From Caldithrix sp. RBG_13_44_9 (lineage in GTDB: Bacteria > Calditrichota > Calditrichia > RBG-13-44-9), in NCBI GenBank assembly GCA_001771055.1, contig MESS01000036.1, positions 1 through 10,287 on the forward strand: a stretch of DNA of 10,287 nucleotides, written 5' to 3'. The notes under the pieces were generated by a model. That model searched no databases, had not been told where the DNA came from, and worked only from the letters and a program-made list of their open reading frames with translations. Every line of letters begins with the position of its first letter. Position 1 is the first letter of the stretch. Shown one piece after another: positions 8,019 through 10,287 of this stretch. The translations under genes were made by a program, and so were the position numbers.

Positions 8019-8044
8019 CTGATTGGATTTAATTTTTCAATCAG
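8019..8044. repeat. 7-bp inverted repeat in the leader of the - strand dehydrogenase
   Basis: CTGATTG (8019-8025) and CAATCAG (8038-8044) are exact reverse complements separated by 12 AT-rich bases. It sits 15 bases upstream of the ribosome binding site of the 423-aa dehydrogenase. It could be an RNA hairpin in the 5' leader or a DNA operator. No T-run follows in the relevant direction beyond the loop itself, so a terminator is unlikely. Confidence 0.5.
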
Positions 8045-8189
8045 GTCTTTAAAATAGTTAAAATGATTATCGACCCCGGTTCACTAAATGAATGAATATC
8101 AAAAGAATTCTACACGATCAAAGGCTGGCTAAATATAATGAAAGGCGAAAAAAAAAGTTATAGAATATTAATTTCAAAACTTGTGAAAA

Positions 8190-8214
8190 GAGGTTAACCT
8201 CCCAAATAATTTGG
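8190..8214. promoter_or_regulatory. Two abutting perfect palindromes, candidate operator
   Basis: GAGGTTAACCTC (8190-8201) is a perfect 12-base palindrome. It is directly followed by CCAAATAATTTGG (8202-8214), a perfect 6+1+6 palindrome. Both lie near the centre of the divergent spacer, about 64 bases upstream of the gdhA -35 box and about 195 bases upstream of the other dehydrogenase start. Dyad symmetry of this size suits binding by a dimeric regulator; the regulator is not identifiable here. Confidence 0.5.
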
Positions 8215-8264
8215 TGAGAGATGTTTTAGATTTAGGATCAACTACCTTTGACCACAACGATGTA

Positions 8265-8285
8265 TTTGTCAAACCCCTTGACAAA
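8265..8285. promoter_or_regulatory. 8-bp inverted repeat overlapping the gdhA -35 box
   Basis: TTTGTCAA (8265-8272) and TTGACAAA (8278-8285) are exact reverse complements around ACCCC. The right arm contains the TTGACA -35 hexamer of the candidate gdhA promoter, so a protein bound here would compete with RNA polymerase. A third TTGAC copy at 8248-8252 lies 30 bases upstream of the right-arm TTGAC, close to three helical turns. Confidence 0.5.
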
Positions 8286-8306
8286 AAAAATCTTGAAACC
8301 TAAATT
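8278..8306 (+). promoter_or_regulatory. gdhA: Candidate sigma70-like promoter of gdhA
   Basis: A perfect TTGACA (8278-8283), a 17-base spacer and TAAATT (8301-8306, 4 of 6 to TATAAT). Transcription from here would give a leader of roughly 95 bases before the ATG at 8410. The -35 box is embedded in an inverted repeat. Confidence 0.6.
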
Positions 8307-8409
8307 TTGTGAAATTTATTATAACTATCGAAGTATATGAATTACCGTCTCTTTGTGTCTAAACAAGTAAGAAGAGTCACGATTTAAACAAACTCATCTG
8401 GAGGAATTC

Positions 8410-9762
8410 ATGGCGCAGCAAAACTTGTATCGATCGGTTGATGACTTTATGGAAATGGTCATTGCCAAAAATGCCGGTGAGAAAGAATTTCATCAGGCAG
8501 TCCGGGAAGTAGTAGAGTCACTTTGGGAATTTCTGCAAGAAAATCCACGTTACTTTCATGCCAAGATTCTTGAGCGAATTATTGAACCGGAGCGGGTGAT
8601 TCTTTTCCGGGTTCCCTGGAGAGATGACCGAGGGGAAATCCAGGTGAATAAGGGATATAGGGTCGAATTTAATTCAGCCATTGGTCCTTATAAAGGTGGT
8701 TTACGTTTTCACCCTTCAGTGAATCTGGGAATCTTGAAATTTTTAGGCTTCGAGCAGCTATTTAAAAACAGCTTAACCACCTTACCAATGGGCGGCGGCA
8801 AGGGCGGATCCGATTTCGATCCGAAAGGGAAATCGGATAATGAAGTGATGAGTTTTTGTCAATCTTTCATGACTGAATTATCCCGGCACATCGGGCCCGA
8901 TACAGATGTTCCGGCCGGGGATATTGGAGTAGGTGGCCGGGAAATCGGCTTCATGTATGGACAATACAAAAGATTGCGTAATGAGTTCACCGGTGTCCTT
9001 ACGGGTAAAGGTATCAATTGGGGTGGAAGTCTGATCCGTCCGGAAGCCACGGGTTATGGCTGTGTGTATTTTGCCGAAGAGATGCTCAAAACCAAAGGTG
9101 ATTCTTTTAAAGGCAAGACAGTGGCCATTTCTGGTTCGGGGAATGTGGCTCAATATGCCACCGAGAAAGTGAATCAATTAGGCGGTAAGGTAGTCACTTT
9201 ATCAGATTCCAATGGTACCATCTATGATCCGACTGGGGTGGATAATGATAAATTGAAATATATTCTTGATCTGAAAAATGTGAAACGGGGTCGGATTAAG
9301 GATTATGCTGATAAGTATAAAGTGCAATACTGGGATGGTGAGAGACCCTGGAAAGCCAAATGTGAAGTAGCACTTCCCTGCGCCACCCAGAATGAGGTGA
9401 GTGAGGCGGATGCCAAACTGCTGGTGAAGAACGGCTGTATTTGTGTGGCTGAGGGCGCCAATATGCCGTCAGAACCGGGAGCAATTGATGTGTATCTGAA
9501 AAGCCGGATATTGTACGGTCCAGGGAAAGCCGCTAACGCCGGTGGAGTAGCCACTTCTGGTTTGGAAATGAGTCAGAATAGCATGCGAATGTCCTGGAGC
9601 CGGGAAGAGGTAGATGCTAAACTGCACACTATCATGAAAAATATTCATGCCACCTGTGTGAAATACGGTACCGAAGGTAACTTCATTAATTATGTTAAGG
9701 GAGCCAATATCGGCGGATTTATAAAGGTGGCAGATGCCATGATCGATCAGGGTGTGGTCTGA
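8410..9762 (+). CDS. gdhA: NADP-type glutamate dehydrogenase
   Basis: A 450-residue hexameric-type glutamate dehydrogenase that makes glutamate from 2-oxoglutarate and ammonia, most likely with NADPH. Substrate-domain residues are all present: GPYKGGLRFHP with K95, K119 (FKNSL), GGGKGG with K131, catalytic D171 (DVPAGDIGVGGREIG), and the late serine S383 in GVATSGLEMSQNS. The cofactor domain has SGSGNVAQYA at 241-250 and TLSDSNG with D266, as in E. coli-type GdhA. Length and motif wording match that enzyme (447 aa in E. coli, from memory) and differ clearly from the divergent 423-aa dehydrogenase. The start is supported by GGAGG at 8400-8404, five bases before ATG. It has its own candidate promoter (8278-8306) and is followed by an intrinsic terminator, so it is probably transcribed alone. 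The NADPH assignment comes from the subfamily; cofactor preference is not certain from motifs alone. Confidence 0.96.
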   Translation: MAQQNLYRSVDDFMEMVIAKNAGEKEFHQAVREVVESLWEFLQENPRYFHAKILERIIEPERVILFRVPWRDDRGEIQVNKGYRVEFNSAIGPYKGGLRFHPSVNLGILKFLGFEQLFKNSLTTLPMGGGKGGSDFDPKGKSDNEVMSFCQSFMTELSRHIGPDTDVPAGDIGVGGREIGFMYGQYKRLRNEFTGVLTGKGINWGGSLIRPEATGYGCVYFAEEMLKTKGDSFKGKTVAISGSGNVAQYATEKVNQLGGKVVTLSDSNGTIYDPTGVDNDKLKYILDLKNVKRGRIKDYADKYKVQYWDGERPWKAKCEVALPCATQNEVSEADAKLLVKNGCICVAEGANMPSEPGAIDVYLKSRILYGPGKAANAGGVATSGLEMSQNSMRMSWSREEVDAKLHTIMKNIHATCVKYGTEGNFINYVKGANIGGFIKVADAMIDQGVV

Positions 9763-9788
9763 AAAACTTTTTGCTTGACTGCTCTATT

Positions 9789-9816
9789 AAAGCAGAGGAA
9801 TCTCCTCCGCTTTTTT
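9789..9816 (+). terminator. gdhA: Intrinsic terminator of gdhA
   Basis: AAAGC-A-GAGGA (9789-9799) pairs with TCCTC-C-GCTTT (9803-9813) around the loop ATC with a single A/C mismatch, and the 3' arm runs into six T. It begins 27 bases after the gdhA stop. An alternative small hairpin, CTGCT (9779-9783) with AGCAG (9791-9795), would use part of the same 5' arm. Confidence 0.75.
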
Positions 9817-9836
9817 ATCTAGGGCAAATATTAAAG

Positions 9837-9899
9837 TTATCCTGCCAGGGGTCGATGATTATCAGTGGAAGTGAGATCGAAAGACAGTAACTTCCTCAT
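9837..9899 (-). CDS. Possible 20-codon mini-ORF with a strong ribosome binding site
   Basis: On the - strand GGAGGAGG (9910-9903) precedes ATG at 9899, with six bases between the GGAGG core and the start. The frame runs MRKLLSFDLTSTD... for 20 codons to TAA at 9839-9837. The start context is excellent, but the peptide resembles no family I know. The purine-rich site is also part of a hairpin-forming repeat, so the match may be accidental. No - strand promoter was identified. A leader peptide or a coincidence are both possible. Confidence 0.2.
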   Translation of the reverse strand: MRKLLSFDLTSTDNHRPLAG

Positions 9900-9960
9900 A
9901 GGCCTCCTCCAATAATTGAAGCCTCCTGATCAGAACCGGTCAGGAGGCCTCTTATTTTTA
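9900..9960 (+). terminator. Second strong hairpin with T-rich tail and a competing upstream arm
   Basis: GCCTCCTGATC (9921-9931) pairs with GGTCAGGAGGC (9938-9948), 11 pairs with one wobble around a 6-base loop, followed by CTCTTATTTTTA. This is a good + strand intrinsic terminator. The upstream segment AGGCCTCC (9900-9907) is also an exact complement of GGAGGCCT (9943-9950), so two mutually exclusive hairpins can use the same 3' arm. No gene lies between it and the gdhA terminator, so it may back up that terminator or end a short untranslated RNA. Confidence 0.6.
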
Positions 9961-10233
9961 ATCCTTTGATTTTCAATATTAAATAGAACGCGTCCGTCTG
10001 GAAGGCCCCCGTCATGATGAAACTGCCAGGTAGCCAGCCGGATGACGCGGATGATACGGATTAATGCGGATAAATAACTCTTACGATGTGAATATTCGAG
10101 TTAAATGTTCTTTAGTCGGATTTAGGTGTAGGGTAGCGACTTTTCCATTGGCCATTTGTAATTGGAGGATATGCTCAAATCGAATTGACAAACAGGATAC
10201 TCAATTGGGTCAATTTGTAAATCGATCAGCCAA
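9961..10233. other. Non-coding tail with no supported gene
   Basis: I see no convincing gene here. The + strand frame from 10064 (68 codons) has no ribosome binding site, begins within the short CGGAT repeats, and its protein looks like random translation. A GC-rich patch near 9989-10050 stands out against the AT-rich rest. A 7-base inverted repeat, AATTGAC (10183-10189) and GTCAATT (10209-10215), lies just downstream of the possible - strand gene at the right edge, but lacks a T-run. Confidence 0.6.
10039..10073. repeat. Four short CGGATNA repeats
   Basis: CGGATGA, CGGATGA, CGGATTA and CGGATAA begin at 10039, 10048, 10057 and 10067, a period of 9-10 bases. On the other strand this reads as a run of ATCCGCNT-like units. 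Similar ATCCGCGT-type runs recur between genes in some uncultivated bacterial genomes; this is recollection, not a search result. Confidence 0.6.
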
Positions 10234-10287
10234 TTATTCTAAAAGTGCCGGAACAGTCTGTAGAGTATAGGTTTTGTTATCGTCCAG
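10234..10287 (-). CDS. Possible C-terminal end of a - strand gene cut by the window edge
   Basis: From the right edge one - strand frame is open for 17 codons, reading LDDNKTYTLQTVPALLE, and stops at TAA (10236-10234). The composition looks protein-like. Seventeen codons is too short to prove a gene, and a second - strand frame is open for nearly as long. If real, the gene would be convergent with gdhA, which fits the terminator-rich non-coding tail between them. Confidence 0.25.
   Translation of the reverse strand: MDDNKTYTLQTVPALLE

Larger units (their letters stand above)
8005..8399. other. Divergent intergenic region between the two glutamate dehydrogenase genes
   Basis: About 400 AT-rich bases with no convincing gene. 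It should contain promoters for both dehydrogenase genes. I can point to a good + strand promoter (8278-8306). I found no convincing -35/-10 pair on the - strand; the closest -10-like words there, GATAAT at 8071-8066 and TATAAC at 8162-8157, have no matching -35. Also present are an A-run near 8148-8156, two abutting palindromes at 8190-8214 and inverted repeats at 8019-8044 and 8265-8285, listed separately. Confidence 0.8.

Noticed and set aside
8088..8200. Mini-ORFs of 14 and 16 codons in the divergent spacer (ATG at 8088 and 8139)
   Set aside because: Neither has a ribosome binding site and both lie in AT-rich regulatory DNA.
10165..10190. GGAGG followed by ATG at 10171, and TTGACA at 10185
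   Set aside because: The frame from that ATG stops after five codons, and no -10 box lies 16-18 bases past the TTGACA.
10064..10270. 68-codon + strand frame in the tail
   Set aside because: It has no ribosome binding site, starts inside the CGGAT repeats, and its translation shows no domain-like pattern.

Overview
The window shows one strand-switching stretch of a bacterial chromosome with moderate GC in genes and AT-rich spacers. It has strong GGAGG-type ribosome binding sites, a DUF4382-type lipoprotein and two different hexameric-type glutamate dehydrogenases. No rRNA, tRNA, CRISPR array, insertion sequence or phage gene is visible. The gene styles (PPDK_N-like ATP-grasp proteins, DUF4382 lipoprotein, relaxed lipobox, short CGGAT repeats) would fit an uncultivated member of the Bacteroidota/Chlorobiota/Calditrichota neighbourhood. 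That placement is inference only.

Left part (1-2583, + strand): the window opens inside a gene for a PEP/pyruvate-binding (PPDK_N) ATP-grasp protein. It continues through an unnamed 'GRWG' module into a C-terminal Pol-beta-type nucleotidyltransferase domain. After an AT-rich spacer with a good sigma70-like promoter comes a small secreted lipoprotein (DUF4382 plus a carboxypeptidase-regulatory-like beta domain).

Middle part (2682-6534, - strand): a two-gene unit. The first gene encodes a 987-residue protein with two receiver-like domains, a complete PPDK_N ATP-grasp domain and the same GRWG module as the left-hand protein. Sixteen bases downstream is a calcineurin-like metallophosphoesterase. 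Both ATP-grasp proteins keep the nucleotide-binding residues. The complete one lacks the phosphohistidine swivel domain and the PEP/pyruvate barrel, and neither appears in the visible part of the truncated one. They are therefore not ordinary PEP synthases or pyruvate phosphate dikinases. A receiver-controlled ATP-grasp enzyme next to a phosphoesterase, with a nucleotidyltransferase-fused paralogue nearby, is the most unusual content here.

Right part (6723-9762): two glutamate dehydrogenases from different subfamilies are transcribed divergently. The - strand one (423 aa, RocG/GudB-like) probably favours NAD(H) and glutamate breakdown. The + strand one (450 aa, GdhA-like) probably uses NADPH for ammonia assimilation. 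The roughly 400-base region between them holds two abutting perfect palindromes and an inverted repeat over the -35 box of the gdhA promoter. This is a plausible site for reciprocal control.

Tail (9763-10287): no convincing complete gene. It contains two intrinsic-terminator-like hairpins, a tiny - strand ORF with a strong ribosome binding site, a short run of CGGATNA repeats, and possibly the last 17 codons of a - strand gene entering from the right edge.
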